DNA of 64,000 nt from Planctomycetota bacterium (GTDB lineage Bacteria; Planctomycetota; UBA1135; GCA-002686595). The stretch is taken from assembly GCA_028823345.1 (NCBI GenBank), contig JAPKBR010000008.1, positions 29,199-93,198 of the forward strand. Direction: 5' to 3'. The notes under the pieces were generated by a model. That model was not told the origin of the DNA. It did not search any database and saw only the letters and a program-made list of their open reading frames with translations. Of the stretch, positions 42,114-50,925 are shown piece by piece. Each line of letters starts with the position of its first letter. Position 1 is the first letter of the stretch. The translations under genes and the position numbers were made by a program.

Positions 42114-43520
42114 ATGAGCGATCCACACAAGAATGGTTTCGAGGTCCTGAGTCCCTACGACAACTCCTTTATAGGGAGTATGCCTATTTCAACCAAGGCA
42201 CAGGCTTTCTCCGCCTTGGAGGAGGCATATAAGAAGTACAGCGAGCGGGAGTCGTGGCTGACACCGGCGACTCGCATTTCAATCCTTAGGAAGTTCGTCG
42301 AGCTTGTGAAGGATGACCTGAACTCCCTCGCTAAGCAGGCCGCCCGGGAAGGTGGAAAGCCGTTGAAGGATTCCATTATCGAGGTGCAACGCGGCATCGA
42401 AGGGGTGGAGGTCGCGATCGAAGAGATCGGTCAACTCGGCGGGACCGAGATCCCAATGAGGCTGACGACTGCTTCGGCGCAACGCTTCGCACATACCTTT
42501 CGCGAACCACGTGGCGTGGTCTTGGCGATCAGCGCTTTCAATCATCCTTTTAACCTGATCATCCACCAGGCCATCACCGCAATCGCCGCCGGCTGCCCTG
42601 TCCTGGTGAAGCCGGCTTCGGCCACACCATTGTCCGCGCTCAGTATTGTCGGCCTGTTGGCCAAGGCAGGTTTGCCCGATGGCTGGTGCCAGTTGCTCAC
42701 ATGTAAAAAGGATGTGACGGAAGAGCTGGTCGGTGACACGCGCATCTCCTTCATGACCTTCATCGGATCCGGGAAAGTCGGCTGGTACTTGCGATCTAAG
42801 CTTGCTCCAGGCGCAGCTTGCGCACTCGAACATGGAGGCGCGGCGCCAGTCATTGTCGACGAGACGGCCGATCTCAGCGATAGCATCCCCCTGCTCACGC
42901 GCGGCGGTTTTTATCACGCTGGCCAAGTATGCGTCTCGGTCCAAAGACTCTTTGTCCATCATAGTATCCTCGATGACTTCGTCGCGGAATTCGTGAAGTC
43001 CGCGAGCAAGCTGAAAGTCGGCGATCCCCTGGACCTGTCCACCGATGTGGGTCCACTGATTTCCGAGCGCGAAGTGGAGCGCGTGGATGAATGGGTGCAA
43101 GCGGCCGTTCAAGCAGGTGCCCAACTGCTGTGCGGTGGTCACAAGTTGTCAACGACGATGTATGCCCCAACGGTTTTGCTGGACCCACCCGACGACGCCT
43201 TGGTCTCAACACGAGAAGTCTTCGGTCCAGTCGTGGCTGTTTACAGTTACAAGGACCTGGACGAAGCGATTACTCGTGCGAATGAACCGGACTTCTTTTT
43301 CCAGGCGTCCATTTTCACCAAGAATCTCGACACGGCACTCTCGGCCTCCCGCCGACTCCATGGGACAGCAGTTATGGTGAACGATCACTCGGCATTTCGA
43401 GTGGATTGGATGCCATTCGGAGGTCACCGTCAGTCTGGGCTTGGCATCGGCGGAATCGGGCATTCCATTCGGGACATGACCTTGGAGCGCATGGTCGTTT
43501 TCCGTTCGCCCGCTCTCTGA
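42114..43520 (+). CDS. NAD(P)-dependent aldehyde dehydrogenase
   Basis: The 468-residue enzyme contains the family residues: general base Glu239 in ALEHGGAAP, nucleophile Cys273 in HAGQVCVSVQR, the SFMTFIGSGKVG Rossmann turn and the late EVFGPVVAVY element. It oxidises an aldehyde to a carboxylate or acyl derivative. GAGGA precedes the ATG by eight bases. Directly downstream of the ThDP enzyme and similar to it in base composition, it probably oxidises that enzyme's aldehyde product. The GG-after-Glu variant (EHGG for ELGG) is seen in some ALDH subgroups. Two hairpins follow the stop codon. Confidence 0.92.
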   Translation: MSDPHKNGFEVLSPYDNSFIGSMPISTKAQAFSALEEAYKKYSERESWLTPATRISILRKFVELVKDDLNSLAKQAAREGGKPLKDSIIEVQRGIEGVEVAIEEIGQLGGTEIPMRLTTASAQRFAHTFREPRGVVLAISAFNHPFNLIIHQAITAIAAGCPVLVKPASATPLSALSIVGLLAKAGLPDGWCQLLTCKKDVTEELVGDTRISFMTFIGSGKVGWYLRSKLAPGAACALEHGGAAPVIVDETADLSDSIPLLTRGGFYHAGQVCVSVQRLFVHHSILDDFVAEFVKSASKLKVGDPLDLSTDVGPLISEREVERVDEWVQAAVQAGAQLLCGGHKLSTTMYAPTVLLDPPDDALVSTREVFGPVVAVYSYKDLDEAITRANEPDFFFQASIFTKNLDTALSASRRLHGTAVMVNDHSAFRVDWMPFGGHRQSGLGIGGIGHSIRDMTLERMVVFRSPAL

Positions 43521-43535
43521 TTCGCAATACAAACA

Positions 43536-43569
43536 AGGGGCTGGGACACCAACGTTTACCAGCCCCTTG
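43536..43569 (+). terminator. First of two hairpins after the aldehyde dehydrogenase
   Basis: A perfect 10-bp inverted repeat (AAGGGGCTGG / CCAGCCCCTT) with a 14-base loop begins 16 bases after the stop codon. There is no following T run, so it may work together with the next hairpin. Confidence 0.6.
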
Positions 43570-43572
43570 GCG

Positions 43573-43600
43573 TGACCCGAAGAACGGGTCACTTCATTTG
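43573..43600 (+). terminator. Second hairpin with short T-rich tail, likely intrinsic terminator
   Basis: An 8-bp perfect stem (GTGACCCG / CGGGTCAC) with loop AAGAA is followed by TTCATTT. It closes the ThDP-enzyme/ALDH transcript. Confidence 0.55.
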
Positions 43601-43706
43601 AGAGTTTGGGTGCCTAGGAGTTCGTAGTGCTATTCAGCGCTAGTGCTGCCCCCGAGCTGTGTTCCCGGTTGGAACCCGAACCCCGGCAGCAGCCAGGGAG
43701 ACCGGC

Positions 43707-44906
43707 TCAGTGCTCGTCCGTCAAGTAGCTCATGAATGACATGCCGATTTCCTCAAACTGATGGGGGCGGGGCACGTCGATGGCGTCTTTGATGCAGACC
43801 TGTTCACAGAGTTTGCAGGAGACGCAGTTCTTGTCGATGACGATCGCGATGCGTGAGGTCTGTGGCAGGCTGTAATCGCCGGGGTCCACTAGGTCATGCA
43901 TTTCGAGTGCTTCGAAGGGGCACACGTCCACGCAGAACTCGCAGCCGGTGCAAAGGGCCTCGTCCACGCGGGCCTTGGGCACCTGCTTGGGTTTGATTTT
44001 TTGGACCACCACCTCCAAGCTGTCGTCGATGGCGTCAAAGGGGCAATAGACCCCGCAGACGCCGCAGTTGATGCACAGGTCAGGTTCGATGAAGTAGCGT
44101 TCACCGGCGCTGATCGCGTTGGTGGGGCAGACGCGCTCGCAGATCGAGCAGGAGGTGCATTGATCGGTGATGAAGTGCGCTTGCCATTGGTGGGCTTCCA
44201 TGGCGGCCTTGTCGGTGAAGGCCAGGATGGTCACTAGCCCGTGGGCGTCGTGGCGTGAACGCAAGCCAACGATATTGGCTCCCTCCAGATCCCACTCGGT
44301 GGTGAACCGGCCGGGGAAGGAGTTGGAAGTGTGGGTCAGGGCTAAGATCTTGGCCTTGAGCACCTTGACGTCGGCCTTGTCGCTGGGGGAGATGGGCTTC
44401 ACCCAGGCGGTGAGAGAGACCTTGTTCCCATCCCGGTAGATGTGGGTCTTGTACTCGGGCATGATTTCCGGCGCGCCCAAGCGGAAACGGTCGCGCACCG
44501 CGGGAACCCGGGTGGGCATGTGCAGAGTGATCTCAAAACCGTGGGCGGTTTCCTCCACAACATAGTCCCGGCCGTAGCGGCGGTCGCGCTCGGTGCGGTC
44601 TTCGGGCAGGTTCTTCCAGTGGGAGTATTCCGCTTGCCAGCCGGGCACATCGTCGAGCTCCACGGTCAGGACAGCGGGGGGCAGCTCGCCGGAGAATAAG
44701 ATGGCTGCGGTGGGACAAACGTCCACCACCGTGCGGGCGTTGTACTTGTCGGCCTCTTGCTCTTCGAGCACGTGGGCCTTCTCGTCCCCGCCCATGTAGA
44801 AGATCTCGGGGAAGTCCTGACAGCAGGCATCGCAGGCGATGCAGAGCACCGGGTCCACATCGAAAAGGCCTGCTAGGGCGGTCTTTTCCAGTTCGGTTTG
44901 GGCCAT
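43707..44906 (-). CDS. Five-cluster ferredoxin-like iron-sulfur protein
   Basis: The 399-residue protein starts with a single-cluster ferredoxin domain (CIACDACCQDFPEIF with a later VDVCP). A middle part of about 160 residues lacks Cys, is beta-rich and contains MPTRVPAVRDRF and SLTAWVKPIS. It ends with four CxxCxxCxxxC motifs: CTSCSICERVCP, CINCGVCGVYCP, CTGCEFCVDVCP and CVSCKLCEQVCI. No transmembrane segment or catalytic domain is seen, so it is probably a soluble electron carrier or the iron-sulfur subunit of a larger complex. The partner is not adjacent. The middle domain might be a small beta-sandwich, but I cannot name it. It stands alone with gene-free space on both sides. Confidence 0.8.
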   Translation of the reverse strand: MAQTELEKTALAGLFDVDPVLCIACDACCQDFPEIFYMGGDEKAHVLEEQEADKYNARTVVDVCPTAAILFSGELPPAVLTVELDDVPGWQAEYSHWKNLPEDRTERDRRYGRDYVVEETAHGFEITLHMPTRVPAVRDRFRLGAPEIMPEYKTHIYRDGNKVSLTAWVKPISPSDKADVKVLKAKILALTHTSNSFPGRFTTEWDLEGANIVGLRSRHDAHGLVTILAFTDKAAMEAHQWQAHFITDQCTSCSICERVCPTNAISAGERYFIEPDLCINCGVCGVYCPFDAIDDSLEVVVQKIKPKQVPKARVDEALCTGCEFCVDVCPFEALEMHDLVDPGDYSLPQTSRIAIVIDKNCVSCKLCEQVCIKDAIDVPRPHQFEEIGMSFMSYLTDEH

Positions 44907-45720
44907 GGGATCGTTCTGGTGGGTGGTCCGGGGGAGAGGGTTTGGGGCTCCTTGGGGACCAGAGAATGAGCTTTAGTGTACATCGGACCGGTGCGAGGGC
45001 CAAGGCGTGGTGCCCCAAGATTTGTGGGAAAAGTGTCTGTATCTGATGCACCCTGGGGTGCGCTCTTGGTCCCCGGGAGCGCTTCCTCCGTGGATTTTCG
45101 CCCCGGGCTTTTTTGATTAAAAGTCCACTTGCAGATAGGCCGAGGAGGGGAGAGGCCTGTGCTTTGCCGCGTAACCGGGGTTCTTGCGGCGAATGGTCGC
45201 AGGCTGCTGCGATCCAAGAAGGCGGCCGAATGATTTCGGATGCCCTCGTTGCAGTCTTGTAACGCAGCGACGCTTCAGGACACACCTCCATCCCAAGGCC
45301 CCATGTTCTTTGCCGAGGCCCGCGTCCCGAACGCGCCTGGCTTGGGCCGCATACGCTGAACAAGGTGTGCAACTCAAGCTCCTTCGTCCTGGAATGACAA
45401 CCCCAGAATGGAGGGGCTCATTTCAAAGCCGCAGGGCTTTCTCCGTCAGGAAGGTGATCGTGCCGATGCCCGTGCGCCGACCCATTGAAGGGTTGCTTTG
45501 AGGGGTGTCCATCAGGGGTATTCTTCGCCACGCCCAGTTTGCGAGGCAGGCCGGAGGAGCGATCGTGGGTGCCCTGTGATTGGTTTCAAGCGGTGGTATT
45601 GGAAAAGCCGTGCTCGTCACGTGCCCGGGTCGTGGCAGAGCCTGCTCCGGCCGATTCCAAGCAGGCGCTGTGTGCGGGATCCGCTAGAATGTGAGTCTTC
45701 CCCTTGGAAAAATCCTGACC
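44907..45720. other. About 0.8 kb without a confident gene between the ferredoxin-like and DUF1553 genes
   Basis: Several short frames are open but none has a plausible start signal plus protein-like composition. The interval must hold two divergent promoters. I see no clear repeat, tRNA or terminator. Confidence 0.45.
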
Positions 45721-48660
45721 ATGTTGACGACCCTAGTTCTTGTGACCCTCTGCGGGGATATCCCGGTTGATTTCAGCCGGGAGGTCCAGCCGATTCTCTC
45801 GTCCCACTGTTTTGTTTGCCATGGGCCTGATGAGGGCACACGGAAGAAGGGATTGCGTCTGGACTTGGGCAGCGTTGTCGGTGTTGAGCGCGGGATCCTG
45901 GTGCCCCATGATCCCGACACGAGCGAGCTGATCCGGCGCATCACCCACAGCGATCCCGAGCAGCGCATGCCGGCCATGGAGACCGGGGATGAACTCACCG
46001 CCGACGAGATCGATATTCTCACCCGTTGGGTTTCAGAGGGTGCGGTTTACCAACAGCACTGGGCATTCCGGTCGCTTGCTTCAGGCGCGGACGATGGGGA
46101 ATCCGATTGGGGGCACAGCCCCATCGACGGTTTCGTCGGTGGGGAACTCAAGCGTCATGGGATGAATCCATCGCCCGAAGCCGACCGGTCCACGTTGATC
46201 CGGCGCCTGTCCTTTGATCTTTGCGGCATGCCGCCGACCCCGGCCGAGGTCGCGGCCTTTGTGGCGGACACGAATCCCGATGCCTACGGGGATCTGGTGG
46301 ATCGTTTGCTTGCCAGACCCGCTTACGGCGAGCGCATGACCCTCTCCTGGATGGATGCGGCGCGTTATGGGGACACCTCGGTGCACCATGCGGACGGTCC
46401 TCGTGACATGTGGCCTTGGCGTGACTGGGTGATTGAGGCCTACAACCAAAACATGCCCTTCGATCAGTTCACCATTGAGCAACTTGCGGGGGATTTGTTG
46501 CCGGAGCCGACCCTCGAGCAACTGGTGGCCTCTGGTTTTCATCGCAACACACCCACATCTGACGAGGGCGGCGCCATCGACGAAGAGCTGCGCGTCAAGT
46601 ACATGGTCGATCGGGTCAAGACCACCGGCAATGTCTGGTTGGGCCTCAGCGTCGAGTGCGCCCAGTGCCACGATCACAAATATGACCCCTTCACCATGAA
46701 GGATTATTACTCGTTCTATGCTTACTTCAATCAGAGCGTGGAAAGAGGATTTCAGACCAGGAATGGTAATGAGAGGCCCTTGGTTTCGATTCCGAACAAG
46801 GAGCAAAGGGTCTTATTGGAGTCCTTCGCTGAGTCCCTGCGATTGGCGGATGCATTCTTGGCAGAGGCCCAGCCCCCCGCTGAAGGTCTGGATGCGTGGA
46901 TCGTTAGCGAGCGCGAGGTGCTGCTTCAAAGTCAGCGCCCGATCCTTGGGAGTTGGTACTCCCTGGGCCCCTTTGGCGGCAAGGGACCGACCTGCGTCGT
47001 GGCAAGAAGCAAGCCTTTTGCCTACAACACAGATCATGGACCCGAACGGGCGGGGTTGGATGTGACCCAAGAAGTGGCCGGGCTTCCTTGGAAGGAGCGT
47101 GCGGCGGACGAAGACGCGAAGGTGCACCTCCTGAATTTGCCCAACAACTCGGCCCAATACCTCTTGCGTACGGTGGAAAGCAAAATCGACCAGTCGGTGA
47201 TGCTGGCCCTTGGCAGCGACGACAGCATCAAGGTGTTCTTGAACGGGGTAGAGGTCTTTGCCAACGACACGGCCCGGGGGACTTCCCTCAATTCAGATCA
47301 AGTTAGCCTTTCCTTGCCAGCGGGCAAGAGCCAGTTGATGCTCAAGATTGTCAATGGAGGCGGAGCCAGCGGTTATGCATTCGAAATGTTGGGCAGCGGT
47401 TTGCCCGATGCGGTGCAAGCGGCCCTGCGCGTGGAGGCGGGCGCCCGGGAAGCGGCCGGCCTAGCGGCTCTCAAGAGTCACTATCTGCGAGCGGTATGGG
47501 AGCCAGGCCGGGAACAGGTTGCGGCCCGTGCGGCCTTGGCCAGCCAAAGGGACATGGTCAATGCCGGGGTCTCCACCGTGATGGTCATGGGTGACTTGCC
47601 GGGTGGCCGGCAGACTTATGTGTTGGAGCGTGGTATGTATGACGCGCCACGCAAGGACGAGGCCGTGCAGCCCATGGTTCCCGAGCACATCTTCCCCCTC
47701 CCCGAGGGTGCTCCGGCGAATCGGTTGGGCCTTGCTCGGTGGCTAACAGACCCGGCGCATCCCTTGACCGCGCGGGTGACCGTCAACCGTTACTGGACCA
47801 TGCTCTTCGGAAGGGGTTTGGTATCCAGCGTGATGGACTTTGGTTCCCAAGGAGAGCGCCCCAGTCACCCGCAACTCTTGGATTGGCTGGCGCAGGATTT
47901 CATTCAAAGCGGTTGGAATGTGAAGCGTTCTTTGAAGCAAATGGTGATGAGTGCGACCTATCGCCAGGTTTCTCGTGCCAGCCAGGATGGCCTGCAGAGG
48001 GATCCCGAGAACCAATTCTTGGCTCGTGCCAGTCGCTATCGCTTGAACGGTGAGTTCATCCGTGACCAGGCCCTCAGTGTCAGTGGCCTGTTGGTGGACA
48101 AGGTAGGGGGACCTGGGGTCAAGCCCTACCAACCCCCGGGCCTCTGGAATGAGGTCTCCCTCAACGGCAACTTGCGATTCGTGCGCGACATGGGTCAAAA
48201 CCTTTATCGCAAGTCCATGTACACCTATTGGAAGCGGTCTGCACCGCACCCGGGCATGACCATCTTTGACACTCCCGCTCGGGATGTGTGTGTGGTTCAG
48301 CGCCAGCGCACCAACACCCCCCTGCAAGCCTTGGCCAGTTTGAACGACGTGCAATACGTGGAGGCCGCGCGCAACCTCGCGCAACGGGTGCTGCTGGCCG
48401 AGTCGGACTTTGCTGCCCGCCTAGACTTAGCCTTCATGCTTTGCACCGCCCATCCCGCGGATGATTTGCGCCGGGAAGTAATGGGGGAGGCATTGAAAGC
48501 ACAGCTCCAGGTATTCGAAGCAGACCCCGCGGCAGCTCTTGCCCTGCTCGGCCCAGGGGACAGCATGCGAGACGAGTCCCTCGACCCGAGTCAACTTGCA
48601 GCCTGGACCGTGTTGGCATCCATGATTCAAAACCTCGATGAGACTCTGACCCGCGAGTGA
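45721..48660 (+). CDS. Heme-motif DUF1549/DUF1553 protein (planctomycete cytochrome C family)
   Basis: The 979-residue secreted protein has a short signal sequence, then a cytochrome-like domain with CFVCH (Cys30, Cys33, His34) inside VQPILSSHCFVCHGPDE, the PSCyt1/planctomycete cytochrome C pattern. DUF1549 follows (FVGGELKRHGMNPSPEADRSTLIRRLSFDLCGMPPTP, about residues 130-340), then a carbohydrate-binding-like beta region (about 420-570) and DUF1553 (NRLGLARWLTDPAHPLTARVTVNRYW, about 665-930). Start: ATG 45721 is preferred over the in-frame GTG 45691. Such proteins are nearly always paired with a DUF1501 gene, as here. The molecular role is not established; a redox-linked extracellular degradation function has been suggested. 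Confidence 0.93.
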   Translation: MLTTLVLVTLCGDIPVDFSREVQPILSSHCFVCHGPDEGTRKKGLRLDLGSVVGVERGILVPHDPDTSELIRRITHSDPEQRMPAMETGDELTADEIDILTRWVSEGAVYQQHWAFRSLASGADDGESDWGHSPIDGFVGGELKRHGMNPSPEADRSTLIRRLSFDLCGMPPTPAEVAAFVADTNPDAYGDLVDRLLARPAYGERMTLSWMDAARYGDTSVHHADGPRDMWPWRDWVIEAYNQNMPFDQFTIEQLAGDLLPEPTLEQLVASGFHRNTPTSDEGGAIDEELRVKYMVDRVKTTGNVWLGLSVECAQCHDHKYDPFTMKDYYSFYAYFNQSVERGFQTRNGNERPLVSIPNKEQRVLLESFAESLRLADAFLAEAQPPAEGLDAWIVSEREVLLQSQRPILGSWYSLGPFGGKGPTCVVARSKPFAYNTDHGPERAGLDVTQEVAGLPWKERAADEDAKVHLLNLPNNSAQYLLRTVESKIDQSVMLALGSDDSIKVFLNGVEVFANDTARGTSLNSDQVSLSLPAGKSQLMLKIVNGGGASGYAFEMLGSGLPDAVQAALRVEAGAREAAGLAALKSHYLRAVWEPGREQVAARAALASQRDMVNAGVSTVMVMGDLPGGRQTYVLERGMYDAPRKDEAVQPMVPEHIFPLPEGAPANRLGLARWLTDPAHPLTARVTVNRYWTMLFGRGLVSSVMDFGSQGERPSHPQLLDWLAQDFIQSGWNVKRSLKQMVMSATYRQVSRASQDGLQRDPENQFLARASRYRLNGEFIRDQALSVSGLLVDKVGGPGVKPYQPPGLWNEVSLNGNLRFVRDMGQNLYRKSMYTYWKRSAPHPGMTIFDTPARDVCVVQRQRTNTPLQALASLNDVQYVEAARNLAQRVLLAESDFAARLDLAFMLCTAHPADDLRREVMGEALKAQLQVFEADPAAALALLGPGDSMRDESLDPSQLAAWTVLASMIQNLDETLTRE

Positions 48661-48765
48661 TGCTGGCCTTGAGGGGCATGTGAGTCGTGACCAGAACCCA
48701 CGGCTCCCTCAGCCTCTCCGCTCGCCGCTCCATTTACCACGCAACTCAAGCACCCTGACCTCTTC

Positions 48766-48794
48766 TTGACACCATCCATTCCATGCCTTCCAAT
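48766..48794 (+). promoter_or_regulatory. Possible sigma-70-type promoter for the DUF1501 gene
   Basis: A consensus TTGACA at 48766-48771 is followed after 17 bases by TCCAAT (four of six matches to TATAAT), about 54 bases before the DUF1501 start codon. It lies in the 187-bp space between the paired genes, so DUF1501 could be transcribed on its own as well as by read-through. Confidence 0.35.
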
Positions 48795-48847
48795 CAAACA
48801 GTGACACACCTGCCAATCGCCCCCCCGGGGTTCACTTCGGAGTGCAA

Positions 48848-50299
48848 ATGACGAACCCTCTTGAGGAGAACCAGCGCCTAACCACCCGGCGAAATCTGCT
48901 CGGCCGCAGCACAACTGGCCTTGGAGCCCTAGCGGTTTCTTCGCTCTTGGGGCGCGAGGCCATGGGGGCGAGTTTGCTTCAAGGTGGCGATTCCTCCGTA
49001 CCCCACTTCGCCCCGCGGGCCAAGCGTGTGATCTACATGTTCATGAGCGGCGGTCCCTCGCACATCGACCTGTTCGATTACAAGCCCGCCATGAGAGAGC
49101 TCCATGGCCAAGAACTCCCCGAATCGATTCGGCGGGGCCAGCGCTTGACCACTATGACCAGCGGTCAGACCAGCTTTCCATGCGTGGCGCCCATGTTCGA
49201 CTTCAAGCGTCATGGCCAGCACCAAACATGGGTCAGCGAACTTTTGCCCCACACGGCGAAAATCGTCGACGACATTTGTTTGATCAAGTCCATGAAGACT
49301 GAGGCGATCAATCACGATCCAGCCATCACCTACATCAACACGGGCAGCCAACAACCGGGCAAGGCCAGCATGGGTTCTTGGCTTAGTTACGGTTTGGGCA
49401 GCATGAATCGGAACCTGCCGGACTATGTGGTCATGATTTCACGGGGCAAGGGCAACTTGCAAGCTCTCTACGCGCGCCTATGGGGTTCGGGTTTCTTGCC
49501 CTCCCAGCACCAGGGAGTCAAGTTCCGCAGTGGCGCCGATCCCGTCTTGTACCTGAAGAACCCCGAGGGGATTGACCGCGCCACCCGGCGTCGCATGCTC
49601 GACGGTATCGAGCGCATCAACCGGGCCAAGCTGGCTGAGACCGCCGACCCCGAAATCGAAGCGCGCATCAGTCAGTACGAAATGGCTTATCGCATGCAGA
49701 CCTCTGTGCCGGATCTGATGGACCTTTCGGACGAACCTGACTCGACCTTTGAGCTCTACGGGGAAGATGCCCGCAAGCCTGGAACCTATGCGGCGAACTG
49801 CGTTTTGGCCCGTCGCATGGCCGAGCGCGACGTGCGCTTCATTCAATTGTTCCACCGGGGCTGGGACGGTCACAATAACTTGCCGGGAGAAATCCGAGGC
49901 CAATGTAAGGACACGGACCAAGCATCAGCAGGCCTGCTGACCGACCTCAAGCGCCGGGGCTTGCTCGACGACACCCTGGTGATTTGGGGCGGCGAATTTG
50001 GCCGCACGATTTACTCCCAAGGGAACCTAACCAAGACCAACCACGGCCGCGATCACCATGGACGCTGTTTCACCACTTGGATCGCAGGTGCGGGGATCAA
50101 GCCGGGCATAGAGCATGGCGCCACCGATGATTTCTCCTACAACATCACCCGCGACCCGGTGCACATCAACGATCTCAACGCCACGATCCTGCAGCAGTTG
50201 GGCATTGACCACCGGCACTTCACCTATCCCTATCAGGGACTTGAGCAGCGACTCTCCGGAGTGGAAGGGGCCCGCGTGGTCAACGGTATCTTGGCCTAG
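48848..50299 (+). CDS. DUF1501 protein, Tat-exported
   Basis: The 483-residue protein begins with a twin-arginine signal ([24 protein letters not shown]), then the DUF1501 body: [32 protein letters not shown], the metal-site-like GGEFGRT and [20 protein letters not shown]. It is a relative of the alkaline phosphatase/sulfatase superfamily and is expected to be periplasmic. ATG 48848 was chosen; a GTG at 48842 is in frame. It is the usual partner of DUF1553 proteins. The reaction is unknown. Confidence 0.92.
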   Translation: MTNPLEENQRLTTRRNLLGRSTTGLGALAVSSLLGREAMGASLLQGGDSSVPHFAPRAKRVIYMFMSGGPSHIDLFDYKPAMRELHGQELPESIRRGQRLTTMTSGQTSFPCVAPMFDFKRHGQHQTWVSELLPHTAKIVDDICLIKSMKTEAINHDPAITYINTGSQQPGKASMGSWLSYGLGSMNRNLPDYVVMISRGKGNLQALYARLWGSGFLPSQHQGVKFRSGADPVLYLKNPEGIDRATRRRMLDGIERINRAKLAETADPEIEARISQYEMAYRMQTSVPDLMDLSDEPDSTFELYGEDARKPGTYAANCVLARRMAERDVRFIQLFHRGWDGHNNLPGEIRGQCKDTDQASAGLLTDLKRRGLLDDTLVIWGGEFGRTIYSQGNLTKTNHGRDHHGRCFTTWIAGAGIKPGIEHGATDDFSYNITRDPVHINDLNATILQQLGIDHRHFTYPYQGLEQRLSGVEGARVVNGILA

Positions 50300-50393
50300 A
50301 CCGAAACTATTCTTCGTTCGTGGACGACTGAGTCCAGCGGCTTGCGTGAATTGAGGTGGCTCTAGCCCGCTGATGGGGCGTCAAGGGCATGTG

Positions 50394-50915
50394 CTAGAGG
50401 ATCTCGAGGACTTCGAAGGTGACGTGCCCTTCTTCCCAGCCAGAGGCTTGGGCTTTCAGGCGCACGGCTCCGGGCTTGGGGATATCACCCGTGAGTTCAA
50501 AAGTGAGCTCGGTGCCCTTGGCCTTCAGGCTCGGCACTTTTTCGCCGCAGTCTTCACAGTCTTCGGTGCCGACGGTGCCCTCGACTACGACCGTGTATTT
50601 CTTGACCTTATACCCGGCACTGTCTGCCGTGTCTGCGATCTCGGTCCAGTCCAGGGCAATTGGCTCCACGAAGGAAAACGTGGCGTAGCCCTTGGTTGCA
50701 TCGATGTCAAAATGAGAGGCGCCAACCTGGCGCCGCATGGCCTTCTCGAGTCCGAAGGCCTTATCGTTTCATATTCACGAATCGAATAGCAGCGTGACCT
50801 CTGCGAAGGCCTCGCCGGGGGCGAGGGGATCTTCGTTGGCATAGGGGGCTTGGCAGGCAATGGCGCAAAGGCCCAGGAAGAGAGCTCCGATGGCCCTGAT
50901 GGTTGTGAATTGCAT
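50394..50915 (-). CDS. Candidate selenoprotein: lipoprotein with HMA-like domain and two in-frame UGA codons (U-x-U)
   Basis: From ATG 50915 the frame gives a lipoprotein leader (LCAIAC, Cys21), a short linker and EVTLLFDS. It then meets TGA at 50777-50775, ATA, and TGA at 50771-50769, and continues in the same frame with NDKAFGLEKAMRRQVGA and onward to TAG-type end at 50394. Reading both TGA as selenocysteine gives 173 residues, Sec47 and Sec49. The joined sequence has the beta-alpha-beta-beta-alpha order of a heavy-metal-associated (HMA) domain; the UGA codons fall in the loop where that family has CxxC. A CEDC pair lies at 120-123. Neither half alone would fold: the downstream ATG (50738) loses strand 1 and half of helix 1. 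A 7-bp hairpin follows the second UGA. It starts 10 bp after an outer-membrane protein gene. Alternatives: nonsense-mutated pseudogene, or two short ORFs. Confidence 0.65.
50739..50760 (-). promoter_or_regulatory. SECIS-like hairpin immediately after the double UGA
   Basis: On the coding strand GGCCTTC and GAAGGCC form a perfect 7-bp stem closing an 8-base loop, GGACTCGA, with G in the first two loop positions. The loop begins 15 bases after the second UGA and 21 after the first. This agrees closely with what is known of bacterial SECIS elements (short stem within the coding region, G at the start of the apical loop, about 16-37 bases from UGA). Confidence 0.5.
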
Positions 50916-50925
50916 ATTTGGTTTC

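Noticed and set aside
50394..50738. Independent 114-residue gene starting at the downstream ATG
   Set aside because: It would lack the first strand and half of the first helix of the HMA-like fold, and has no ribosome site; kept only as the alternative to the Sec reading.
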